Assembly (NCBI RefSeq): GCF_002902575.1
Contig: NZ_PPRD01000038.1
Coordinates: 1 to 36,044, forward strand
DNA length: 36,044 nt
Direction: 5' to 3'
Origin: Staphylococcus croceilyticus
GTDB taxonomy: Bacteria > Bacillota > Bacilli > Staphylococcales > Staphylococcaceae
The notes beneath the pieces are model-generated. The model was not told the origin of the DNA, did not search any database, and saw only the letters and a list, made by a program, of their open reading frames with translations. The translations under genes and the position numbers were made by a program. The stretch's first letter is position 1; each line of letters begins with the position of its first letter. Positions 18,246-24,938 of this stretch are shown here, piece by piece.

Positions 18246-18917
18246 ATGACGCAACAAACCTTAAATAAGGATAAAGCAATTGTAGTATTTAGCGGAGGTC
18301 AAGATAGCACAACATGTTTATTTTACGCTAAAAAACATTTCAAAGATGTAGAATTAGTAACGTTTAATTACGGGCAACGTCACGATACGGAAATAGAAGT
18401 CGCAAAACAAATCGCTAAAGAACAAGGGTTAAAGCATCATGTTCTTGATATGTCATTATTGTCTCAATTAACTCCAAACGCTTTAACACAACATGATATG
18501 GATATTGAAACTGGCGAAGATGGTATTCCTAATACTTTCGTGCCTGCACGTAATTTATTATTCTTATCATTCGCTGGCGCACTTGCTTATCAACTTAATG
18601 CCAAACACATTATCACTGGCGTATGTGAAACTGATTTCTCTGGTTATCCTGACTGCCGTGATAACTTCATTAAATCTATGAATGTAACATTAAGTCTTTC
18701 AATGGATAAAGATTTCGTCATTCATACACCATTAATGTGGTTAGATAAAGCACAAACATGGGAACTTAGTGACGAATTAGGTGTACTCGATTATGTTCGC
18801 TATAATACATTAACTTGTTATAACGGCATTGTTGGCGACGGCTGTGGAGAATGCCCAGCATGCAAATTACGTCAACGTGGTCTTGAACAATATTTAGAAA
18901 CTAAAGGAGCGAAATAA
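18246..18917 (+). CDS. queC: 7-cyano-7-deazaguanine (preQ0) synthase
   Basis: A 223-residue ATP-dependent enzyme that converts 7-carboxy-7-deazaguanine and ammonia to preQ0 for tRNA queuosine. The PP-loop motif SGGQDST is at 16-22, and the zinc cysteines Cys191, Cys200, Cys203 and Cys206 are in place near the end. AAAGGAG precedes the ATG. It heads a three-gene operon in which queD begins one base after its stop. The operon makes preQ0 from the GTP-derived intermediate. The reductase queF and transglycosylase tgt are not in the window. Confidence 0.95.
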   Translation: MTQQTLNKDKAIVVFSGGQDSTTCLFYAKKHFKDVELVTFNYGQRHDTEIEVAKQIAKEQGLKHHVLDMSLLSQLTPNALTQHDMDIETGEDGIPNTFVPARNLLFLSFAGALAYQLNAKHIITGVCETDFSGYPDCRDNFIKSMNVTLSLSMDKDFVIHTPLMWLDKAQTWELSDELGVLDYVRYNTLTCYNGIVGDGCGECPACKLRQRGLEQYLETKGAK

Positions 18918-18918
18918 T

Positions 18919-19338
18919 ATGTTTCAACAAATCTATCCACAAGTAAATCATCCTTACAGTTTTGAATTAAATAAAGACTTTAACTTTTCAGCAGCGCATT
19001 TCATTCCAAGCGAAGATGCTGGCAAATGTATGAGAACTCATGGCCATACTTATTTTGTAAATTTAACAATTGCTGGCGATACGCTAGATCATAACGGCTT
19101 TTTAATTAATTTTAGTGATTTAAAAAAACTTATTCACGACCAATTTGATCATTATTTATTAAATGACTTACCTCAGTTTAAAGGTAAAAGTCCTTCAACT
19201 GAAATCGTAGCACAAACGATTTATGAAATTATCGAATCACATTTACAAACTTACGATAATCAACCGCACTGCGTTCAAGTGTATTTACGTGAAACGCCGT
19301 CTAGCTATGTTGTCTATCGACCAAAGGAGTTTAAATAA
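18919..19338 (+). CDS. queD: 6-carboxy-5,6,7,8-tetrahydropterin synthase
   Basis: A 139-residue member of the PTPS/QueD family, which turns dihydroneopterin triphosphate into 6-carboxytetrahydropterin. The zinc histidines are His27 in FSAAHFIP and the pair in HGHTY (41 and 43), and Cys37 is the catalytic cysteine. The C-terminal RETPSSYVVY is the usual ETP motif. The stop and the queE start overlap by one base (TAATG). Its ribosome site lies inside the end of queC. Confidence 0.94.
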   Translation: MFQQIYPQVNHPYSFELNKDFNFSAAHFIPSEDAGKCMRTHGHTYFVNLTIAGDTLDHNGFLINFSDLKKLIHDQFDHYLLNDLPQFKGKSPSTEIVAQTIYEIIESHLQTYDNQPHCVQVYLRETPSSYVVYRPKEFK

Positions 19339-20054
19339 TGGCAGCTAAAATTCCAGTACTAGAAATATTCGGCCCTACTATCCAAGGTGAGGGACGTGTA
19401 ATTGGACGTAAAACGATGTTTGTGCGTACAGCAGGATGTGATTATCGTTGTAGCTGGTGTGATTCAGCTTTCACATGGGATGGTAGCGCTAAAGAAGATA
19501 TTCAACTAATGACTGCTGAAGAAATCTATCATCAATTGCGTGAAGTTGGAGGCGACCATTTTGATCATGTGACTATCTCAGGTGGTAATCCAGCACTCAT
19601 TAAAGGTATTCAAGATTTAGTTGATTTATTTGAAGAGAAAAATATTTATACTGCTTTAGAAACACAAGGTAGTAAGTTTCAACCGTGGATGACACAAATT
19701 GACGATTTAACAATTAGTCCAAAGCCACCTAGTTCTACTATGACGCCTAATCTAGACATTTTAGATAGCGTAATTGAACAATGTGTCCATGAGTCATTAA
19801 ATTTAAAAGTTGTCATTTTCGATGATAAAGATTACGACTTTGCGAAAATGATTCATCATCGCTACCCTACTATTCCTTTCTATTTACAAGTAGGTAATCC
19901 ATACTTAGATGATGATGTCGCTAATCATACCGAAAAATTATTAGAACGTTATGAAACATTAGTTGAGACGGTCATGCAAAGTAATGATATGAATCATGTT
20001 TATGTTTTACCACAACTACACACGTTACTATGGAGTAATAAAAAAGGCGTTTAA
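19338..20054 (+). CDS. queE: 7-carboxy-7-deazaguanine synthase (radical SAM)
   Basis: A 238-residue radical SAM enzyme that contracts the ring of 6-carboxytetrahydropterin. The iron-sulfur motif is CDYRCSWC (Cys34, Cys38, Cys41), a CX3CX2C. The opening EIFGPTIQGEG and the TISGGNPAL segment are QueE hallmarks. It is the last gene of the que operon. I see no G+C-rich terminator behind it, so read-through into the next gene is possible, although that gene has its own extended -10 promoter. Confidence 0.94.
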   Translation: MAAKIPVLEIFGPTIQGEGRVIGRKTMFVRTAGCDYRCSWCDSAFTWDGSAKEDIQLMTAEEIYHQLREVGGDHFDHVTISGGNPALIKGIQDLVDLFEEKNIYTALETQGSKFQPWMTQIDDLTISPKPPSSTMTPNLDILDSVIEQCVHESLNLKVVIFDDKDYDFAKMIHHRYPTIPFYLQVGNPYLDDDVANHTEKLLERYETLVETVMQSNDMNHVYVLPQLHTLLWSNKKGV

Positions 20055-20115
20055 TATAATATTATAGTAAGTGAATATTTATTGAGTGTTTTGAAATGAT
20101 TAAGTTTGTTTAAAT

Positions 20116-20124
20116 TGTTATAAT
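20116..20124 (+). promoter_or_regulatory. Extended -10 promoter of the 204-residue membrane protein gene
   Basis: TGTTATAAT is a perfect TGn extended -10, 34 bases before the ATG. No -35 at the usual spacing. Confidence 0.5.
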
Positions 20125-20157
20125 ATTCTAATGAACTAAGTGTGATAGGAGTACAAC

Positions 20158-20772
20158 ATGATTATTTATGTATTAATTAACATTGCCATTGTGCTTGGCA
20201 TTTTCGGTTTCGACTTATATCGACATCGTTTTAAACAGCTTAAGTTTAGCTCCGTTTTAATTGCTATTACTATTAACGCTTTTATTAATATTATTGTCAT
20301 TGAAAAGTTTAATTTTATAACGCTATGTTCAATTGCGTTTTTCTTATGTTGGTTAGGACTCCAATATTATTTAAAAATTAAAGGCTATACTTTTATCATT
20401 AAAGAATATAAATCTATTGCACTTATATTTGCAATTATTATTAGCTGTTCTTTATTTATAACATTTGGAACAAGTGATTATTCTCTATACATGTCAGTTC
20501 CTTATCTTGCACCAACTATTTTTATTATCGGAGCTGTTATCATTTTCTCAGCTACTTTTAATACAAATGAGCTTCAACGTATTAAATTACTAAGAAAAAT
20601 TAAACATCCATTTATGACTGGTCATGTTATTATCATCATTTCGATTGTATTACTTACACTTTTAACACCATTTTGGTACATATTTGTAATTATTTATTTG
20701 CTGTTTGGTGTATATATTCTATGGCAATTGAAATCAATACAATCGCAACACAATATAGCTAAACAAATATAA
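20158..20772 (+). CDS. Integral membrane protein of unknown function
   Basis: A 204-residue, very hydrophobic protein with about six membrane helices (starting near 2, 32, 53, 84, 115 and 154). Charged loops are short, for example DLYRHRFKQLK and NTNELQRIKLLRKIKH. I recognise no family, catalytic motif or binding site. AGGAG lies seven bases before the ATG. It sits alone between queE and a convergent glycosyltransferase gene and shares a terminator with the latter. The codon use and AT-richness look like the neighbours, so there is no sign of transfer. Confidence 0.75.
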   Translation: MIIYVLINIAIVLGIFGFDLYRHRFKQLKFSSVLIAITINAFINIIVIEKFNFITLCSIAFFLCWLGLQYYLKIKGYTFIIKEYKSIALIFAIIISCSLFITFGTSDYSLYMSVPYLAPTIFIIGAVIIFSATFNTNELQRIKLLRKIKHPFMTGHVIIIISIVLLTLLTPFWYIFVIIYLLFGVYILWQLKSIQSQHNIAKQI

Positions 20773-20813
20773 AAATGCTTGAAGACTCCTCAATGTGTTC
20801 TTCAAGCATTTTT
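20771..20813. terminator. Bidirectional terminator between the membrane protein gene and csbB
   Basis: Perfect 15-bp stem (20771-20785 with 20799-20813). Its arms begin with A5 and end with T5, so it serves both convergent genes. Confidence 0.92.
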
Positions 20814-20830
20814 ATATTTAATATTTAAAA

Positions 20831-21829
20831 CTAATGAACGTTTTCTTTTTCGAGCGCTTGATGTTGTGTGACGCCATCATTTTCAAAAGTTGGGTCCAAA
20901 TTGGAAGCTTGAACGATATATTTAGGTCGTTGTTTCACTTCATAATAAATACGACCAATATATTCGCCCACGATCCCTATTGAAATCAACTGAATACCGC
21001 CTAGCAATAATACTGCAGCAATCGTTGTAAAGTATCCAGGGTTATTAATCCCATTCACCATAATACCAATTAATAAATAAAGAATATATATAATACTTAA
21101 ACCAAATACAAACATTCCAAGATAAATCATTGCTCTTAAAGGTTTGTTATTGAAAGAGATTAAACCGTCGATACCATAGTTTAATAATTTAGTAAACGTC
21201 CATTTAGATTGTCCCGCTTCACGTTCTACATTTTTATAAGTGAAGATTTTAGTATTATAACCTATCCATTCAAATAATCCTTTTGAAAAGCGATTATACT
21301 CTTTTAAAGAAGCTATTGATTTTACAGCACGTTGACTTAATAATCTAAAGTCGCCGACACCATCGATAAATTTAATATCCTCTACAAAACTATTAATCAA
21401 TTTATAGTATAGTTTCGTCATTGATTTTCTCGCAAAATTCTCTCCCGTACGATCACGTTGCGCTATTACTTGGTCATAGCCTTCTAAATAGCCATCGATC
21501 ATTTTAGGAATAAACTCTGGAGGATGTTGTAAATCTCCATCTATCATTACTACAGCATCAAAATCTACACTATGCTGAAAACCAGCAATCATTGCTGATT
21601 CTTTCCCAAAATTTCGACTGAAAGAAATATACTTAACGTGATTATCTATGGTTGCTAAGTTTTGGATGTGATCAATGGTATCATCTTTACTTCCATCATC
21701 AATAAATAATAGGTCATAGCTATAATCTTTAACCACACTATCTTCCATCAAAATTTCAGTCAATTTGTCGTAGGTCTTCGCTACGACTTCACCTTCATTA
21801 AAGCAAGGCACAATGACTCTGATTTTCAT
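20831..21829 (-). CDS. csbB: Undecaprenyl-phosphate glycosyltransferase (CsbB-like, GT2)
   Basis: A 332-residue GT2 enzyme of the DPM1/GtrB type, expected to load a sugar on undecaprenyl phosphate at the inner membrane face. Motifs are IDDGSKDDT, MIDGDLQHPPEF and QRDRTGENFARK. Two C-terminal helices (about 230-250 and 265-290) anchor it. In S. aureus CsbB supplies the lipid-linked GlcNAc used with YfhO to glycosylate lipoteichoic acid, a fitting partner for the ltaS found 8 kb away. No YfhO or GtcA gene is adjacent. A TTGTTA-N16-TAGAAT promoter lies upstream (21913-21886). I could not find a SigB-type promoter. Confidence 0.85.
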   Translation of the reverse strand: MKIRVIVPCFNEGEVVAKTYDKLTEILMEDSVVKDYSYDLLFIDDGSKDDTIDHIQNLATIDNHVKYISFSRNFGKESAMIAGFQHSVDFDAVVMIDGDLQHPPEFIPKMIDGYLEGYDQVIAQRDRTGENFARKSMTKLYYKLINSFVEDIKFIDGVGDFRLLSQRAVKSIASLKEYNRFSKGLFEWIGYNTKIFTYKNVEREAGQSKWTFTKLLNYGIDGLISFNNKPLRAMIYLGMFVFGLSIIYILYLLIGIMVNGINNPGYFTTIAAVLLLGGIQLISIGIVGEYIGRIYYEVKQRPKYIVQASNLDPTFENDGVTQHQALEKENVH

Positions 21830-21885
21830 CCAATTACATCCTTTTCTACATTCTTAATATTATTTTATCAATAAAATTAATAAAT

Positions 21886-21913
21886 ATTCTACCTAAAACT
21901 ATGTAATTAACAA
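21886..21913 (-). promoter_or_regulatory. Promoter of csbB
   Basis: The minus strand has TTGTTA (21913-21908), a 16-base spacer and TAGAAT (21891-21886), about 57 bases upstream of the ATG. Confidence 0.4.
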
Positions 21914-21981
21914 AGAAAAAATAATAATTGTATTAAATCAACAAAAATGTATTTTTAAATTACAAATTCAAATAGAACATA

Positions 21982-22821
21982 TTATTTTAAATCACCAATA
22001 CTAACATCATCAGGGTCTTTACCTTGGCGTGCATTTTTATTTAAACTATCTATTTCAGCAATCTCAGTCAATTCTAGATTAAAATCAAAAATATCATGAT
22101 TTTCACGAATGCGTGAAGGTGTTTTAGATTTTGGAATCACGATACGATTATGAGCTAAATGCCATCTTAATATGATTTGCGCAGGCGTTTTGTCATATTG
22201 TTCTGCTAATTTAGTAATAACCGGATCATCAAATAAACCTCTATTACGCATTAACGGCATCCAAGCTGTAACGGCAATATCGTGTTTATCACAAAAGTCT
22301 TGAAGCTCTTGTTGATTAAAATAAGGATGTACTTCAATTTGATTAATGTGAGGCACAATATCAGTAGCGTTCATTAATTTTTCTAAATGATGTTCTTTAA
22401 AGTTACAAACACCAATTGCTTTTACTTTACCTTCTTCATATAGCTTTTCAAGTGCCTTGTAAGATTCAATATATAAATCATCTTTTTCACAAGGCCAGTG
22501 AATTAAATATAAATCTAAGTAATCAACACCTAAATTCTCTAATGTTTTATTAAAATAGTCTAACGTGCTTTCATAGCCTTGATAATCATTCCATAATTTA
22601 GATGTAATAAATAAATCTTCACGCGGAACGCCACTATTCTTTAACGCTTTACCTAACGCTTGTTCATTTCCATAGAAATAAGCTGTGTCAAATGCACGAT
22701 AACCATCTTCTATCGCAGCTTGAATTGCTGTCTCCATTTCTTCGTCTGTAACTTTATAAACACCTAAGCCTACTTTAGGCATAGGATAGCCATTATGTAA
22801 TAATTGTGTATCGTTAACCAT
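21982..22821 (-). CDS. Aldo/keto reductase
   Basis: A 279-residue NADPH-dependent aldo/keto reductase of the YvgN/DkgA group, which reduces glyoxal, methylglyoxal or diketogluconate-type carbonyls. The catalytic tetrad is visible: Asp45 and Tyr50 in FDTAYFYGNE, Lys75 in ITSKLWN and His108 in LIHWP. The NADPH-binding IPKSKTPSRIREN is near the C-terminus. GAGGAG precedes the ATG. It is transcribed alone from a good promoter. No clear terminator separates it from csbB 152 bases downstream. The substrate is unknown. Confidence 0.88.
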   Translation of the reverse strand: MVNDTQLLHNGYPMPKVGLGVYKVTDEEMETAIQAAIEDGYRAFDTAYFYGNEQALGKALKNSGVPREDLFITSKLWNDYQGYESTLDYFNKTLENLGVDYLDLYLIHWPCEKDDLYIESYKALEKLYEEGKVKAIGVCNFKEHHLEKLMNATDIVPHINQIEVHPYFNQQELQDFCDKHDIAVTAWMPLMRNRGLFDDPVITKLAEQYDKTPAQIILRWHLAHNRIVIPKSKTPSRIRENHDIFDFNLELTEIAEIDSLNKNARQGKDPDDVSIGDLK

Positions 22822-22853
22822 GATTTATTCTCCTCTATTTTCTTTTTAAAATT

Positions 22854-22881
22854 ATTATAACCCTTACATAGAATATGTATA
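22854..22881 (-). promoter_or_regulatory. Promoter of the aldo/keto reductase gene
   Basis: The minus strand has TATACA (22881-22876), a 16-base spacer and a perfect TATAAT (22859-22854). Confidence 0.5.
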
Positions 22882-22889
22882 AAAATAAA

Positions 22890-22917
22890 GACACTTAGGT
22901 TTTAGTACCCAAGTGTC
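22890..22917 (-). terminator. Terminator of mpfA
   Basis: Eleven-bp stem (22890-22900 with 22907-22917, one pair a G.U wobble on the minus strand) with a six-base loop, followed by TTTATTTTTA on the minus strand. Confidence 0.82.
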
Positions 22918-22924
22918 AGATATT

Positions 22925-24307
22925 TTATTCATCAGCATCTTGTTTATGCTTATGTTTATGGTCTTGATTATCTTCATCGTCTTCATCATCAATCGTTGGT
23001 CTAGTTTCAAGAAATTGATATTTCAGAATAACCCAAACTAATTGATGATTGTCCATTTCAGAAATAATCCAACGATCATATTCAGTATCAATATGATCAT
23101 TTACTTGTAAATTAGTGTTGTGAGCTTGTAACCAACCACCAATTGTATCGATATCTTCTGAATCTTCAAATTCAATACCAAATTGTTCATTTAAATCATC
23201 TAAAAGGACACGTCCATTAATTTGATACGTATCTTCTTCAAGTTTAACGATATCATTCACTTCATCATCGTCAAACTCATCTCTGATTTCACCAACAATT
23301 TCTTCAAGAATATCTTCCATCGTTAAGATACCAGCAGTACCACCATATTCATCAATAATTAAACTGATATGAACATGTTCACGTTGCATTCTCACTAAAG
23401 CATCACTGATACGTGTTGTTTCTGAAATCATTGGCAAGTCATGAATATAATTGGCAATTTTAATTGGCTTACCTGATGCATATTCAGTTAAGAATTCTTT
23501 AACGTTAATAAATCCTTTAATATGGTCTTTATCGCCATCTTCTGTGATTGGATAGCGTGTAAATTGATGTTCTTTGATTGTTTCTAATAATTCATCCACA
23601 TTAAAAGGTTCATTTAATGTAATCATTTGTGTACGTGGCACCATGATATCTTTCGCATGTCTTTCATCGAATGAAAAGATATTTTGCATATAGTTAAGCT
23701 CTGTTTGGTTAATTTCTCCACCATTATAACTATTGTTAATAATAATCTTAATTTCTTCTTCTGACATTGCATCAGTTTGAGCATCTGGATCTACACCAAT
23801 CATTCTAATAATGACACGAGCAGAACCATTCATTAACCAGATTAATGGTTTCATGATATTTCCGAAATAATATAAAGGTCTAGCATATGTTAATGCTAAT
23901 TTCTCTGTATGTTGAATTGCTATAGATTTAGGTGCTAATTCACCTAAAACAACATGTAAGTATGTTACTACAATGAATGAGATAACGAATGAAATTGTTG
24001 TTGTCAATGCATCAGGTAAATGAAGTAAATCGAATAAAGGATGCATCAATTTCTCAAACGTTGGTTCACCTAACCAACCTAATCCTAAAGATGTAACTGT
24101 AATACCTAATTGACATGCTGATAAATAATAGTCTAAATTGGCAATCATTTTTTTAACAATTTTTGCACTACCGTTACCTTCATCAGCCAATTGTTCAATT
24201 CTTGTAGAACGAACTTTTACTAATGCGAATTCTGAACCTACGAATACTGTAGTTAAAGCAATTAATAAAAAGAATATAACTAAATTTATTATGGTCACTG
24301 TATCCAA
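22925..24307 (-). CDS. mpfA: CNNM/CorC-type membrane protein with CBS pair (MpfA-like)
   Basis: A 460-residue protein: an N-terminal CNNM (DUF21) domain with about four helices to residue 190, a CBS pair (about 205-330) and a CorC/HlyC domain (about 350-430). The S. aureus homologue MpfA is reported to protect against excess magnesium. The tail is acidic and His/Lys-rich (DEDDEDNQDHKHKHK). The start is TTG at 24307. The next Met is residue 53, inside the membrane domain, so TTG is well supported. The strong GGAGGTGA site lies unusually far upstream, with a hairpin between (see 24313-24328). Confidence 0.87.
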   Translation of the reverse strand: MDTVTIINLVIFFLLIALTTVFVGSEFALVKVRSTRIEQLADEGNGSAKIVKKMIANLDYYLSACQLGITVTSLGLGWLGEPTFEKLMHPLFDLLHLPDALTTTISFVISFIVVTYLHVVLGELAPKSIAIQHTEKLALTYARPLYYFGNIMKPLIWLMNGSARVIIRMIGVDPDAQTDAMSEEEIKIIINNSYNGGEINQTELNYMQNIFSFDERHAKDIMVPRTQMITLNEPFNVDELLETIKEHQFTRYPITEDGDKDHIKGFINVKEFLTEYASGKPIKIANYIHDLPMISETTRISDALVRMQREHVHISLIIDEYGGTAGILTMEDILEEIVGEIRDEFDDDEVNDIVKLEEDTYQINGRVLLDDLNEQFGIEFEDSEDIDTIGGWLQAHNTNLQVNDHIDTEYDRWIISEMDNHQLVWVILKYQFLETRPTIDDEDDEDNQDHKHKHKQDADE

Positions 24308-24312
24308 TTAAT

Positions 24313-24328
24313 TCCCTATTTCTAGGGA
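24313..24328 (-). promoter_or_regulatory. Hairpin between Shine-Dalgarno and TTG start of mpfA
   Basis: The minus strand reads GGAGGTGA (24337-24330), one base, then TCCCTA-GAAA-TAGGGA (24328-24313), then ATTAA and TTG. Linear GGAGG-to-start spacing is 25 bases. With the 16-base hairpin folded it becomes nine, which is normal. The GAAA tetraloop is a stabilising loop. Confidence 0.7.
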
Positions 24329-24337
24329 TTCACCTCC

Positions 24338-24461
24338 AAATATTATATGTCCCATATGAGTAACACGGATTTATTGCGTTATGCTTAATTACAATATCTT
24401 CACATGTTAAGACCTTCCCATTGCGACACCCCCGAAAAAATGTATTACTTTTATTTTATCA
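24338..24461 (-). promoter_or_regulatory. mpfA promoter and long leader
   Basis: An extended -10, TGATAAAAT (24461-24453), would start transcription near 24446 and give a leader of about 140 bases. The leader opens with a G-rich block (CGGGGGTGTCGC at 24433-24422) that stands out from the AT-rich surroundings. It also contains TAACGC (24383-24378) able to pair with GTGTTA (24366-24361). It does not match the M-box, yybP-ykoY or ydaO consensus as I know them. It may be a structured regulatory RNA. Confidence 0.4.
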
Positions 24462-24579
24462 TATATTAATTGTAAATAGTTGAATGTAACTCTTTTAATT
24501 AAAAAGTTACAACTTATCATTTAAAACTAAGATTGCATAATAGTCAAGGAAGGTCTGGACAAAAGCGCTTAGGATTTAA

Positions 24580-24736
24580 GGGATTGGGACAGAAATTAAA
24601 ATTAATTTCGTTGCATCTCCAGCATAAAGACTTTCTTTTCGAAACTCTCTATGTTGGGGCCCCGTCTACCAGGGAAGGATGACTAGGTTTGAAAGAGCTT
24701 GATTTAAGCACATTTTCAAATCAGTCAGCTACTGCC
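24580..24736. repeat. STAR-type staphylococcal intergenic repeat
   Basis: The signature TATGTTGGGGCCCC (24650-24663) fits the published STAR consensus T(G/A/T)TGTTG(G/T)GGCCC(C/A) exactly. Its flanks, GGGATTGGGACAGAAATT at 24580-24597 and the segment to CTACTGCC at 24736, look like the wider unit found repeatedly in staphylococcal intergenic DNA. An imperfect hairpin spans 24681-24726 (GACT and TTTGAAA pairing with TTTCAAA and AGTC). The repeat limits are approximate. Only one signature copy is present here. Confidence 0.7.
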
Positions 24737-24891
24737 AAAATGATAAAGTAGACTAAAATATTTTATTTTGCCCTAGCTTCTTTAAAGCTACCCAGTGAAT
24801 AAATTTTTTATTACTTAACCTTTTTCCTTCTATTCTATACTCTCATAAATCTACCCATTTTTGCATGTTTTAACATCCATTTTAAATAAAA

Positions 24892-24923
24892 ATCTCTTGC
24901 CCTATTTTCCAAGAGCAAGAGAT
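24892..24923 (-). terminator. Terminator of the fru operon
   Basis: ATCTCTTGC (24892-24900) pairs with GCAAGAGAT (24915-24923) over nine bp with a 14-base loop. TTTTATTT follows on the minus strand. It lies 15 bases past the fruA stop. Confidence 0.85.
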
Positions 24924-24938
24924 CGATAATCTACTATA

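Larger units (their letters stand above)
24308..24938. other. 631-bp gene-free stretch between mpfA and fruA
   Basis: No coding frame. From right to left it holds the fruA terminator (24892-24923), a short inverted repeat TAGCTT/AAGCTA, a STAR-type repeat (24580-24736), about 100 AT-rich bases with no clear signal, and the mpfA promoter and leader. As I recall, S. aureus carries nagA at this position. I see no remnant of it here. Confidence 0.6.

Noticed and set aside
21830-21981. SigB promoter for csbB
   Set aside because: No GTTTAA-N12-15-GGGTAT pattern is present. A vegetative TTGTTA-N16-TAGAAT fits better.
24338-24446. M-box (Mg2+) riboswitch before mpfA
   Set aside because: The G-rich block and spacing do not match the M-box consensus as I know it. 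Only an undefined structured leader can be claimed.
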